From NCBI GenBank assembly GCA_024703915.1, contig CP087969.1:2542001-2606000 (forward strand): 64,000 bases of DNA, in the 5' to 3' direction. The position numbers and the translations under genes were made by a program. This DNA comes from Massilia sp. H-1. Lineage in GTDB: Bacteria; Pseudomonadota; Gammaproteobacteria; Burkholderiales; Burkholderiaceae_D. The notes under the pieces were generated by a model. That model did no database searches, was not told the DNA's origin, and worked only from the letters and a program-made list of their open reading frames with translations. Of the stretch, positions 48,405-59,493 are shown piece by piece. Numbering within the stretch: the stretch's first letter is position 1; each line of letters starts with the position of its first letter.

Positions 48405-49924
48405 ATGGCAGAACTGACAGCCGTAGTACTGAGTTTCTTGAAGGCGATCGGCAAGTACCGCTGGTACGCCGTCATCATCGCCTGGACCGTGGCCATCGTG
48501 GGCTGGGTCGTGGTGTATGCACTGCCGAACGACTACCAGGCGTCGGCCCGGGTCTATGTCGATACCCAGAGCGTGCTCAAGCCGCTGCTGTCGGGCATGA
48601 CCACCCTGCCCAATCTGGACCAGCAAGTCATGTTCATGCGCCGCACCCTGATCAGCCGCCCGAACGTGGAGCGCGTCATGCGCATGGTCGACCTGGACGT
48701 CAAGGCCACCACCCCCAAGCAGCATGAAAAGCAGATCGACGACCTGATCGAAAAGATCAAGATCACCGGCACCGAGCGCGACGACATCTACACCATTTCG
48801 TACAGCAATCCGAACCCGAAACTGGGCAAGGATGTCGTGCAGTCGCTGCTGACCATCTTTGTCGAAGGCAGTTTCGGCGGCAAGAAACAGGATGCCGACA
48901 AGGCGGTCCAGTTCATCGATGACCAGATCAAGAGCTACGAAGAAAAGCTGACCCAGGCCGAGAACGAGCTCAAGGACTTCAAGATCAAGAACATGGGCAT
49001 GCTCCCGCGCGGCAATGTCGATTACACGACCAGCGTGGTCGACATCACCGACAAGTTGAACCAGGCGCGCCTGGAACTGGTCGAAGCTGAACAGAGCCGC
49101 AATGCGATCCGCCGCCAGATCGGCGACAGCGGTTCCGGCAAGCCGGGCGCGGTCGCCGCCAGCCCTGAGCTCGACGCGCGCATCACCCAGGTCAACAAGA
49201 ACCTGGACGCCCTGCGCATGCAATTTACCGAAGAGCATCCGGACATCGTCGGCGCCAAGCGCCTGCTGGCCCAGCTCGAAGAAAAGAAAAAGAAGAAGCG
49301 CACCCGGGTTCCCGGCACCGATCCTGGCGTCAACTACAGCCCGATGCTGCAGCAAATGAAGGTCTCGCTGTCCGAAGCCGAAGCGCGTGGCCGCCCTGCG
49401 CGCCCGGGTCGACGAATTCGCTTCGCGCGCCGCGCGCCTGAAGGCGCAAAGCTCGGCGGCGCCGGAAGTGGAAGCACAGTTGTCCCAGCTCAACCGGGAC
49501 TATGCGGTCAACAAGGAAAACTACCAGAAGCTGGTGGAGCGCCGCGAATCGGCCAAGCTGTCGGGCGACATCAGTTCCACGACCGACATGCTGACCTTCC
49601 GCGTGATCGATCCGCCGACCGCGCCGCTGACCCCGGCTTAGCCCGAACCGTCCGCGCCTGTTCTCGGCCGTGTTTGTCCTGGCGCTGGCCTGCGGCCTGG
49701 GCGTCGCATTGCTGATGAGCCAGTTCCGTCCGACCTTCCTCAGCCAGGCATCGCTGCGTGAAGTCACCGGCCTGCCGATACTGGGCAGTATCAGCATGAA
49801 CTGGACTCCGGAGCAGCAATCGCGCCACAAGAAGCGGCTGTACGGCCTGGTGGCCTCGGTCTTCATGCTGTTTGGTACCTACGGCGCCGTGATGGCGGCC
49901 ATACTGATCAGGCCTTCGGTCTGA
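48405..49924 (+). CDS. XrtA-system polysaccharide chain length determinant (Wzz family)
   Basis: Inner-membrane co-polymerase. N-terminal helix WYAVIIAWTVAIVGWVVVYA, Wzz-type motif NDYQASARVYVDTQSVLKPL, long coiled coil (about residues 160-380, e.g. DQIKSYEEKLTQAENELKDF and QLSQLNRDYAVNKENYQKLV), C-terminal helix LYGLVASVFMLFGTYGAVMA. The frame shifts near 49390 and at 49637 (GCTTAGCC, after PPTAPLTPA). First gene of the main EPS operon; 21 bases before the tyrosine kinase. Confidence 0.92.
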
Positions 49925-49945
49925 CCGACGATCACGGGAGATATT

Positions 49946-50879
49946 GTGAGCATTATCGAAAAAGCAGCAAAACGGATGGATGAAAAGCGCGAAGCGGCCC
50001 AGCCGCACGCGCAGCCGTTCCACCAGCCCGGTAACGGCCGAAGCGGTGCCAGCGGCGCCTGCGCGGCGGCGGCAGCGCCTGCGCCCGCAGCGGCGGCGGC
50101 CCAGCCCGCGCCAGCCCCGGCGGCCCCGTCGCGCGCACCGCGTCCGGCCACCAAGCGGGTCGAACTGGACCTGAACCACATGCGCGACATGGGCATGGTC
50201 ACCGCCATGCCGCATGGCCGCACCACCCTGGTCGAGGATTTCCGGATCATCAAGCGGCCGCTGATCAAGCGCGCCTTCGCCGCCCGCACCCCGGGCGACA
50301 AGCCGGGCAACCTGATCATGATCACCAGCTCGCTGCCGGGCGAAGGCAAGACCTATTGCGCCATCAACCTGGCCATGAGCATTGCCATGGAACTGGACCA
50401 CACCGTGCTGCTGGTCGACGCCGACGTGGCCCGTCCGTCGGTGCTGCGCGTGCTCGGCCTGCTTAAGCCCAGCGCGGCCTGATGGACATCCTGCTCGACG
50501 ATAAGATGGATCTGGCCGATGTCATGCTGCGCACCAATGTCGACACCCTGAGCCTGCTGCCTACTTAAGACCAGCAATCCGCGCGACCGAACTGCTGGCC
50601 AGCCAGACCATGAGCACCTTCGTCACCGAAATCGCCAACCGCTATCCGGACCGGATCGTGATCTTCGATTCGCCGCCGCTGCTGCTCACCAGCGAAGCGC
50701 ACGTGCTGGCCAGCCACATGGGCCAGATCGTGGTGGTGGTCGAATCCGAAACCACGACCCAGCACGCGGTCAAGGAATCGCTGCGCCAGCTCGAAGGCTG
50801 CAGCAACGTCAACCTCATCTACAACAAGACCCGCGAATTCCCGGGTGTTGAAGAGACCTATGACTATCACTACGGCTAA
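49946..50879 (+). CDS. XrtA-associated tyrosine autokinase
   Basis: Cytoplasmic bacterial tyrosine kinase working with the chain-length protein. GTG start after GGGAG. A Pro/Ala-rich linker (50040-50150) contains frameshifts. Walker A is ITSSLPGEGKTYCAINLA, Walker A' VLLVDADVARPSVLRVLG, Walker B RIVIFDSPPLLLTSEAHV. The C-terminal Tyr cluster EETYDYHYG is the autophosphorylation tail. Lesions at 50462 (GCTTAAGC) and 50563. The 3' end overlaps the next gene by 20 bases. Confidence 0.91.
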
Positions 50880-52551
50880 ACTGGCGCGCGTCGTCGCTGG
50901 CCTATGCCCGTCCCCTGGCGCTGCCGCTGGCGCTGGGCGTGCTGATGCTGGCCCCGGCGGCCCGTGCCGGCTGCCGCGCCGCCCGAGCTTACCCCCAGGC
51001 CGAAGGCGTGCCCGCCAAATGGACCCCGAACCAGGCGCTGGCCGCGCCCGAAGCGGCGCCGCCCCCGGCCGCCCGTCCGCCCACCCTGGCGCGCTGGTTC
51101 ACGCCCACCTTCGACCTGCGCCAGAGCTATTCCGACAACGTCGCCCTGCGTCCGGACGGCGGCGAGCGCGGCAGCCTGGTCACCGAACTGGTGCCGGGCT
51201 TGCGCGTGCGCCACAAGGGACCGCGGGTGGCCTTCAACGGCCAGTACGAATTCCATTACTACAAGATGTCGCAGGACGTGCCCGGCACCCGCCAGTCGTC
51301 GCGCGTGCTGCGCGCCGACGGCAAGGCCGCCCTGGTCGATGACCTGTTCTACATGGACGGCAATGCCGCGATCCAGAACCAGGCCATCTCGGCGTTTGCG
51401 CAAAATACCAACGGCAACGATTATGCCGACGCCAACCGCACCGAAGTGCGCTCCTGGCGCCTGTCCCCCTACCTCGTGCACCGCTTCGGCTCGTTCGCCA
51501 CGGGCGAGCTGCGCTACACGCGCGACTCGGTCGATGCTTAAGCCGTTCCGGCCTGGGCAACAGCGACGGCAATACCTATTCGCTGCGCCTGAACAGCGGC
51601 AAGCGCTACCGCGACCTGGGCTGGGCCCTGGCAGTCAGCCAGCAAGACATCAATGATGAAGTGCGCAACGATTCGACCATCAAGACCGCCAATCTGAACC
51701 TGACGTACAAACTGAGCCGCACATTCAATCTGCTGGGCGGGGTCGGCTACGACAACTACGATTACCAGGCGCTGGGCGGGGTCAATGGCGGCAAGTCCTG
51801 GAATGCTTAAGCTTCGGCTGGACACCGGGCGCGCGCACCAGCCTGCAGCTGACCACCGGCCACCGCTACTACGGCCCGAGCCGCACGCTGACGGCAATGC
51901 ACCGCAGCCGCCACACGGTCTGGTCGCTCAAGTATGACGACACGGTCAGCACCACGCGCGCCAACTTCCTGATTCCGACCGCGGTCGACACCGCCGCCCT
52001 GCTCGACGGCCTGTTCCTGCCCAACTTCCCCGATCCGGAAGAACGCGCGCGCAGTCGAAGCCTACATCCGCCTGAACGGCTTGCCGCCGTCGCTGAGCGA
52101 CAGCATCAATTATTTCAGCAACCGTTACATGCTGCAGAAGCAATTGCGTGCCACCATGGCCTGGCGCGGCGCGAAAAGCGGCGCGGTGCTGAGCCTGTTC
52201 AAGCTGCGGCGCGATGCCCTGTCGGTGCGCGAGACCGACAGTGTCTTGCTGGGCAACAGCCTCAGCACCCTGAACGACAATGTCAGGCAGCAAGGCTTCG
52301 AGACCACGCTGACCTACCGCGTGGCGCCGCGCACCAATCTGAGCCTGGTCGTCAACAGCACCCAGAACGAGTCGCTGACCACCGGTTTCCAGTTCCGCAA
52401 CAATGTGCTGCGCTACACCCTGCGCCACCAGCTGGCCCCGCGCATGGTCGGCACCTTCGAAATGCGCCACCTCAAGGGCAACACCAGTTTGTTAGTTGCC
52501 AGCCCGTATATCGAAAATGCGATTGCGGCGTCACTTTCAATGCAGCTATAG
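50860..52551 (+). CDS. PEP-CTERM/XrtA-associated outer-membrane beta-barrel protein
   Basis: About 560 residues, the TIGR03016-type outer-membrane protein of the XrtA EPS system. Corrected signal peptide around RPLALPLALGVLMLAPAARA. Barrel strands alternate polar and hydrophobic residues: WFTPTFDLRQSYSDNVALRP, VAFNGQYEFHYYKMSQDVPG, TANLNLTYKLSRTFNLLGGV and TLTYRVAPRTNLSLVVNSTQ; ends NAIAASLSMQL. Frameshifts near 50900, 50970, 51537 and 51807 (both GCTTAAGC) and 52050. Confidence 0.86.
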
Positions 52552-52566
52552 CGGAGTCACATCGCG

Positions 52567-53602
52567 ATGTATGAATCATTCTACGGGCTCAGCGCCAAGC
52601 CGTTCCGCCTGCGCCCCGATCCCCACTTCTTTTCGGAAGCAAGGGCCACAAGCGGGCCATGGCTTACCTCGAGTACGGCCTGTCGCAGGGCGAGGGCTTC
52701 ATCGTCATCACCGGCGAAGTCGGTGCTTAAGCAAGACCACGCTCGTGCGCAACCTGTTCAACAAGCTCTCGTCCGAGCAGATCGTCGCCGCCCATATCGT
52801 CAACACCCATCTCGATTCGGACGACACGCTGCGCATGGTGGTCTCGGCCTTCGGCCTGCCCTACGAAAACGTCAGCAAGGCCGACCTGCTGACCCGCCTC
52901 GAGCAATTCCTGCGCGCCTCCGACCAGCAGGGCTAGACGCGCGCTGCTGGTGGTCGACGAAGCCCAGAACCTGGAAGCCGGGCACGGTCGAAGAATTGCG
53001 CATGCTGTCCAATTTCCAGACCGACGACAAGTGCCTGCTGCAAACCTTCCTGATCGGCCAGCCGGAATTTCGCGCCACCCTGCACAGCCCCGGCATGCAG
53101 CAGTTGCGCCAGCGCGTGATCGCCAGCTACCACCTGGGCCCGATGGATGCCGAGGAAACCAAGCTCTACATTGAACACCGCCTGAGCACGGTCGGCTGGA
53201 AGGGCGACCCGGCTTTCTCGGACGGCGCCCACGACGCCATTTTCGCCTACACCGGCGGCATTCCGCGCAAGGTCAACACCCTGTGCGACCGCTTGCTGCT
53301 GATGGGCTTCCTCGAAGAAATGCACAGCTTCGGCGAAAGCGATGTGGCCGACGTCATCCGCGATATTTCCCAGGAATTCGAAGTCCCGGTCACGTCTTAC
53401 CGTCTTGCCGCCCACCCGCAGTGCGGCCGCCCCGCTCAGCCTCGACGAGCAGGGCGAGGCGCCGCTGTCGGAGACCAGTCCCCTGCTCGACGAGCGCATG
53501 ATGCGCCTCGAAAAGTCGGTCGTTTCGGTACTCAATATCCTCAAGAAAATCGTGGCCACACCGGCCGGGGCCAACTCGCCCCTCAATCACAACAACGAAT
53601 AA
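52567..53602 (+). CDS. XrtA/PEP-CTERM-associated AAA ATPase (ExeA-like)
   Basis: MYESFYGLSAKPFRLRPDPH FF is the ExeA-type N-terminus. Walker A is only complete if GCTTAAGC at 52725-52732 is read as GCCGGC, giving ITGEVGAGKTTLVRNLFN. Walker B is RALLVVDEAQNLEAGTVEEL; FNLIGQ-like FLIGQPEFRATLHSPGMQQL and YTGGIPRKVNTLCDRLLLMG follow. It ends LNHNNE. Other shifts near 52650, 52932, 52980 (GCCGGGC for GCCGGC) and 53410. The stop overlaps the deacetylase ATG. Confidence 0.91.
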
Positions 53603-54476
53603 TGAACTTAGCTCCTGCACGAACCCGCGCGCCCGGCGCGCCGATTCCGAACGCCATGACCTGCGACGTGGAAGATTACTTCCAGGTCTCGGCGTTCGCG
53701 CCCCATATCGACCGCGCCAGCTGGCCCACGCGCGAATGCCGGGTCGAGGCGAACATCGAGCGCATCCTCGCCCTCATGGCCGACGGCAACGTCAAAGCGA
53801 CCTTCTTCACGCTGGGCTGGATCGCCGAGCGCTATCCGGCCATGGTGCGCCGCATTGTCGACGGCGGCCACGAACTGGCCAGCCACGGCTACGGCCACTT
53901 GCGCGCCTCCGACCAGGACCTGGCCCAGTTCACCGAAGACATCACCAGCAGCAAGAAATTGCTCGAAGACATAGGCGGCCAGCAAGTGCGCGGCTACCGC
54001 GCCCCGAGTTTTTCGATCGGCACCGCCAATCTGTGGGCGCTGGACGCCCTGCTGGACGCCTAGCTACCGCTACAGCTCGAGCATCTATCCGATCAAGCAC
54101 GACCACTACGGCATGCCCGACGCGCCCGCTTCGCGTTTTACCCGAAGGGCAATGAGGGCTTGCTCGAAATCCCGATCACCACCGTGCGCCTCGGTTCGCG
54201 CAATCTGTCACGTATGGCGGCGGTTACTTCCGTCTGCTGCCCTACGCCCTGTCGCGCTGGATGATGGAGAAGGTCAATGCGGACGACCGCGAATCGGCCA
54301 TCTTCTACTTCCACCCCTGGGAAATCGATCCCGGCCAGCCGCGGCCCGAAGGCGTGGACCTCAAGTCGCGCTTCCGCCATTACGTCAACCTGGCGCGCAT
54401 GGAAGGCCGCATCAAGGCCCTGACCCGCGATTTCGCCTGGGACCGCATGGACAACATCTTCCTGGGTCAAGCATGA
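53602..54476 (+). CDS. XrtA-system polysaccharide deacetylase
   Basis: NodB-type carbohydrate esterase. Metal-site motif AMTCDVEDYFQVSAF and the His motif GGHELASHGYGHLRASDQDL; QVRGYRAPSFSIGTANLWAL and IFYFHPWEIDPGQPRPEGVD complete the core. No signal peptide, as usual for this subfamily. Frames change at 54057 (GCCTAGC for GCCGGC, giving DAGYRYSSSIYPI), 54125 and 54205. It ends DNIFLGQA and overlaps the FemAB gene by ATGA. Confidence 0.92.
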
Positions 54477-55565
54477 ACGCCCCCTCGACGCCGTGACCGC
54501 GCAGCCGCACACCAGCCAGCAGCAAGCGCGCCGGTCCTGATGCTGCTGCAGCCGGGCGACTATGCGCGCTGGGACGCCTTTGTCGACACCTGCCCCGACG
54601 CCACCTTCTTCCACAAGGCCTAAGCTGGCAAACCGTGATTGAACGCGTGTACGGCCACCCGACCTGGTTCTACTACGTCGAGCAGGAAGGCCGCATCACC
54701 GGCATCCTGCCGCTGGCCGAAATGAAGAGCCGCCTGTTCGGCCACTGGCTCGGTTCGCTGCCGTTCTGCGTGCTGGGCGGCGTGGTCGCCAGCACCGACG
54801 CCGCGCGCGCCATGCTCGACGCGGCCGCCGACAAGCTGGCGCGCGAGCGCCGCGTCGGCCACCTCGAATACCGCCACCTGGTGGCCGCCCACGCCGCATG
54901 ACGCCAACTGGCACACCAAGGAACTGTACGTCACCTTCCGCAAGGCCATCGTGGCCGACGACGAGGCCAACCTGAACGCGATTCCCCGCAAGCAGCGCGC
55001 CATGGTGCGCAAGGGGATCAAGCTGGGCCTGACGGGCGAGATCGACCAGGGCGTGGACCGCTTCTTCACCTGCTACGCGACCAGCGTGCACCGGCTGGGC
55101 ACCCCGGTCTTCCCCAAGTCCTACTTCAAGGTCATCAAGGAAGTCTTCGGCCAAGCCTGCGAGATCCGCGTGATCGTGCGTGAAGGCGAACTGATTGCCG
55201 CCGTCATGAGCTTCTACTTCCACGACGAAGTGCTGCCCTACTACGGCGGCGGCATGCTTGGCCGCGCGCGAGACCAGCTTAAGCAACGACTTCATGTACT
55301 GGAACCTGATGCAGGCCGCCAGCGCGGCGCGCGCATCTTCGACTTCGGCCGCAGCAAGCTGGGCACCGGCGCCTTCGACTTCAAGAAGAACTGGGGCTTC
55401 GAGCCGACCCCGCTCGAATACGAGTACCGCCTGTACCAGGCCACTGAACTGCCGGACAATAATCCATTGAATCCGAAGTATCAGCTGTTCATCAAGATGT
55501 GGAAAAAAATGCCGATCGGGCTGGCCAACTTCCTTGGCCCGTTCATCGTCAGGAGCCTGGGCTAA
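54473..55565 (+). CDS. XrtA-system FemAB-like GNAT protein
   Basis: Peptidyltransferase-fold protein of the PEP-CTERM FemAB family. LQPGDYARWDAFVDTCPDAT FFHKA then, after GCCTAAGC at 54617, WQTVIERVYGHPTWFYYVEQ; ELYVTFRKAIVADDEANLNA IPRKQRAMVRKG and FFTCYATSVHRLGTPVFPKS are the FemAB core; ends LGPFIVRSLG. Lesions near 54525, 54617, 54895 and 55276 (GCTTAAGC). ATG overlaps the deacetylase stop. Confidence 0.9.
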
Positions 55566-55567
55566 GC

Positions 55568-56764
55568 GTGGAAAACCTGCTGCTACTGATCCACCGGATC
55601 CCCTACCCGCCCAACAAGGGCGACAAGATCCGCTCCTTCCACCTGCTCAAGCACCTGGCGCAGCACTACCGCGTGCACCTGGCCACCTTCGTCGACGACG
55701 AGGACGACTGGCAGCACGTGCCGGTGGTGCAGGCGCTGTGCGCGAGCAGCTATTTCGGCAAGCTCAATCCGCTCACCGGCAAGCTGCGCAGCCTGGCCGC
55801 GCTGGCCTCGACCCGTTCGCTCTCGTTCGACTACTACCGCAGCGGCGAGATGCAAGCCTGGGTCGACCAGACCATGGCCGCGCACAAGATCGACCGGGTG
55901 CTGGTGTTTTCCTCGCCCATGGCGCAGTACGCGGAAAACTACGCGTCGGCGCGGCGCGTGGTCGACTTCTGCGACGTCGACTCCGACAAGTGGCGCCAGT
56001 ACGCGGGCCAGAAGCCCTGGCCCATGAGCTGGCTGTACCGGCGCGAAGCCGACACCCTGCTCGCCTATGAACGCCACGTGGCCGCCACCTGCGACGCCTC
56101 GCTGTTCGTGTCCGACCCCGAGGCCCAGCTGTTCCGCACCCTGGCCCCGGAAAGCGCGGCCAAGATCGGCTTCTTCAACAATGGCGTCGATACCGAGTAT
56201 TTTTCGCCCGAGCGCGCCTACCAGCGTCCCTACGGCGCCGGCATGAGCGGGCGCTGGTGTTTACGGGGCGCCATGGATTACTGGCCCAACATCGACGCGG
56301 TGCAGTGGTTCGCCACCGAGATCTTCCCGCGCCTGTATGCGGCCACGCCGGACCTGCGCTTTTATATCGTCGGCGCGCGCCCGACCGCGGCCGTCACGGC
56401 GCTCGGCCAGCTGCCCGGCGTGACCGTGACCGGCACCGTGCCCGACGTGCGTCCCTACATCCATCATGCCGAAGTGACGGTGGCGCCGCTGCGCATCGCG
56501 CGCGGGATCCAGAACAAGGTGCTCGAAGCGATGGCCATGGCGCGCCCGATGGTGGTCTCGCCCCAGGCGCTGGAAGGCATCGACGCCCAGCCCGGCACCG
56601 AACTGCTGCTGGCCGACGGCGCCGAAGCCTTCATTTCCACCCTGTCGTCCCTGGTAACCACGCCCAATCCCGCCCTTGGCGGCGCCGCGCGCAGCAAGGT
56701 CGAACGCCAGTACAGCTGGCCGAGCAACCTGGCGCGCATTGAAGCGAGACTCGAATGCTCCTGA
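55568..56764 (+). CDS. XrtA-system glycosyltransferase (TIGR03087 type)
   Basis: GT-B fold glycosyltransferase building the exopolysaccharide repeat. GTG start two bases after the FemAB stop: MENLLLLIHRIPYPPNKGDK IRSFHLL. C-terminal GT4-like motif VTVAPLRIARGIQNKVLEAM AMARPMVVS. The frame is open, but residues about 236-241 (GRWCLR) are out of frame: a one-base loss near 56253 and a gain near 56268 cancel; GALVFTGAMDYWPNID is the expected text. It overlaps the exosortase start by ten bases. Confidence 0.9.
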   Translation: MENLLLLIHRIPYPPNKGDKIRSFHLLKHLAQHYRVHLATFVDDEDDWQHVPVVQALCASSYFGKLNPLTGKLRSLAALASTRSLSFDYYRSGEMQAWVDQTMAAHKIDRVLVFSSPMAQYAENYASARRVVDFCDVDSDKWRQYAGQKPWPMSWLYRREADTLLAYERHVAATCDASLFVSDPEAQLFRTLAPESAAKIGFFNNGVDTEYFSPERAYQRPYGAGMSGRWCLRGAMDYWPNIDAVQWFATEIFPRLYAATPDLRFYIVGARPTAAVTALGQLPGVTVTGTVPDVRPYIHHAEVTVAPLRIARGIQNKVLEAMAMARPMVVSPQALEGIDAQPGTELLLADGAEAFISTLSSLVTTPNPALGGAARSKVERQYSWPSNLARIEARLECS

Positions 56765-58330
56765 ACGATAACCCGGCGCTGGCCGACGGTTCCCCCGGCG
56801 CCACCCCCCCTGCTGCTTAAGCCAGCGTGACCGCCATGATCGTGCTGGCCCTGCTGGCGCCGTTGCTGTTCTATTTCGGCACCGCCGCCTCCATCGTCGC
56901 GGTCTGGAACAGTTCCGAGACCTTCGCCCACGGCTACATCATCGCGCCCATCAGCCTGTGGCTGATCTGGCGCCGCGCCACCAATTTCCGCGCCCTGCCG
57001 CCCGGCCCGTGCTGGCTTAGGCCCTGGGCCTGCTGCTGCTGCTGGGCGCCGGCTGGCTGGTGGCGCGCATGGGCGAAGTGCAGGTGGTGCAGCAGTACGC
57101 CATGGTCGCCATGTTCCCAGTGATCGCGCTGGCGGTGCTGGGCTTGGCGCCTGGCCTAGCTCGCTCGCCTTCCCCCTGCTGTTCCTGCTGTTCGCGGTCC
57201 CGTTCGGCGAAATCTTCATCGGCCCCCTGATCGAATTTACCGCCGACTTCACGATCTGGGCGGTGCAGGCGACCGGCATTCCCGTGCTGCGCAACGGGAC
57301 CCACTTCGAACTGCCGACCGGTAACTGGTCGGTCGTCGAAGCCTGCAGCGGGGTGCGCTACCTGATTTCCTCGGTCACCATCGGCTGCCTGTACGCCTAT
57401 CTGACCTACCGCTCGAAGCTGCGGCGCGCCGTCTTCATCGCGGCCTCGATCGTGGTGCCGGTGATCGCCAACGGCCTGCGCGCCTACATGATCGTCATGA
57501 TCGGCCACACCAGCAACATGGCGCTGGCCACCGGCGTCGATCACCTGATCTACGGCTGGATCTTCTTCGGCATCGTCATGTTCATCATGTTCTGGATCGG
57601 CAGCTACTGGCGCCAGGATACCGACGCCGAGAGCGCGGCGCTGCTGCTGCGCATGCCGCCGCCGCCGACGCCACCTCGCCGGGCGCGATCCGCAACATGA
57701 CGCTGGCGGTGCTGCTCGCGTGCGCCTTGTGGCCTAAGCATTCGCCTCCCTGAGCGACGCGGCCACCCGCAATCCGAAGCCGGTGCTGCTGCTTACCGTC
57801 CCGGTCAGCTGGGCCCCGGCCGCCGCGTTCTCGAGCTGGGTGCCGAGCTACATGCCTACCGACGCCAAGCTTCAACGGCGTCTGGCAAAAGGACGCCATG
57901 CCGCCGGTCGCACTGACGATGCTGTACTACCGCAACCAGACCCGCGACAAGGCCCTGATCAGCTCCGTCAACCGCCTGGCTAGAGCGAAAAAGACGCCTA
58001 CCATGAGCTGGGCGGCGCGCTGCGCACCGAGCAGGTGGCTTACTGCCGCACGCTCACGCTGCGCGAAACGCGCATGCGCGGCCCGGGCGGCACCTTCCTG
58101 CTGTGGCACTGGATGACGGTCGACGGCCACCCGCTGACCAATGCCTACAGCCAAGCAAGCTGCGCCAGGCCGCCGCCAAGCTGATGCTGCGCGGCGACGA
58201 CGGCGCGGCCATCATGCTGTCCTCGCCCTACACCGAGAACCAGGACGAGGCGCGGCGCGCGCTGCGCGCCTTCCTCGACGCGCACCTGGTGGCGCTCGAG
58301 GCGCAGCTGGCCGCGGCCCGGAGCAACTGA
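56755..58330 (+). CDS. xrtA: exosortase A fused to EpsI domain (XrtA)
   Basis: Polytopic membrane transpeptidase that cleaves PEP-CTERM proteins. Active-site triad visible: Cys in [19 protein letters not shown], Arg in [16 protein letters not shown], and His in [38 protein letters not shown] is the N-terminal signature. The C-terminal EpsI (DUF3485) part has [19 protein letters not shown] and [25 protein letters not shown]. About ten frameshifts (56815, 57014, 57150, 57640, 57732, 57870, 57985, 58150 and others). The start overlaps the glycosyltransferase gene. Confidence 0.93.
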
Positions 58331-58331
58331 C

Positions 58332-59493
58332 ATGGCCGACGTTTCGCTCCACGGCGGCCAGCCAGCCCTGGTCGTGCATCTGCTGTACCGGCTCGACTTC
58401 GGCGGCCTGGAAACGCTGCTGGTGGACTGCATCAACCGCATGCCCGGCTACCGCCACGCGGTGGTGTGCCTGGCTTGGCTACACGGCCTTCGCCGACAAG
58501 ATCACCCGGCCCGGGGTCCAGGTCTATTCGCTGGACAAGGCGCCCGGCCTGGGCCTGGGCGCCCACCTGCGCCTGTTCAAGCTGCTGCGCCGCCTGCGCC
58601 CGACCATCCTGCACACCTACAACCTGTCCGGGATCGAATACAACTTCACGGCGGCGCTGGCTTGCGTGCCGGTCCGTGTGCACGCCGAGCACGGGCGCGA
58701 CGCGGGCGACCCCAAGGGCCTGAACCGCAAGCACAACCTGCTGCGCAAGCTGCTCGCGCCCTTCATCGACCGCTTCGTCCCGGTCTCGGGCGACCTGCAC
58801 AACTGGCTGCGCGAGACGGTCGGCATCGCCGACGCCAAGAACCAGTGGATCAGCAACGGCGTCGACACCGAGTGCTTCCACCCCGGCCAGCCGGATCCGG
58901 ACACCTTCGTGATCGGCACCGTCGGCCGCGCCCAGAACGTCAAGAACCAGGCCTTGCTGATCGACGCCTTCCAGCGCTGCTGCGCCCCAGCTCCGCGCAG
59001 CGCAAGATGCGCCTGGTGATCGTGGGCGACGGTCCGCTGCGCGCAGCGCTCGAACGCAAGGTGCAGGAGGCCTAGCCTGGGCGAGTCGGTCTGGCTGCCG
59101 GGCGCGCGCAGCGACATCGCCGAACTGATGCGCACTTTCTCGGTGTTCGCCCTGTCCTCGCTGGCCGAAGGCACGCCCGTCACCTTGCTCGAGGCGATGG
59201 CCTGCGGCCTGCCGGTGGTGTCGACCGCGGTGGGCGGCATTCCCGATCTGGTCCAGGAGAACGTCACGGGCCTGCTGGTACCGAACCGCGACAGCGCGGC
59301 GCTGGCCACCGCGCTGGCGGTGTACGCGAACGACCCCGCACTGGCCCGGCACCACGGGGCCGCGGGACGCGCCCGCATCGAGCAACACTACAGCGTCACG
59401 GCCATGGTGCAGGCCTATACCTGCCTGTACGATACGCTGCGCAAGAATAAACTGAATTTAAAAGAAACGATTACACCATGTGCGGAATTGTAG
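58332..59493 (+). CDS. XrtA-system glycosyltransferase (TIGR03088 type)
   Basis: GT4-family enzyme: PALVVHLLYRLDFGGLETLL VDCINRMPGYRHAVVCLAGY, ILHTYNLSGIEYNFTAALAC, PVSGDLHNWLRETVGIADAK, NGVDTECFHPGQPDPDTFVI, and the donor site LAEGTPVTLLEAMACGLPVV. Frameshifts near 58467, 58985 and 59070 (GCCTAGCC). ATG one base after the exosortase stop. The 3' end overlaps the amidotransferase gene by 16 bases. Confidence 0.91.
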
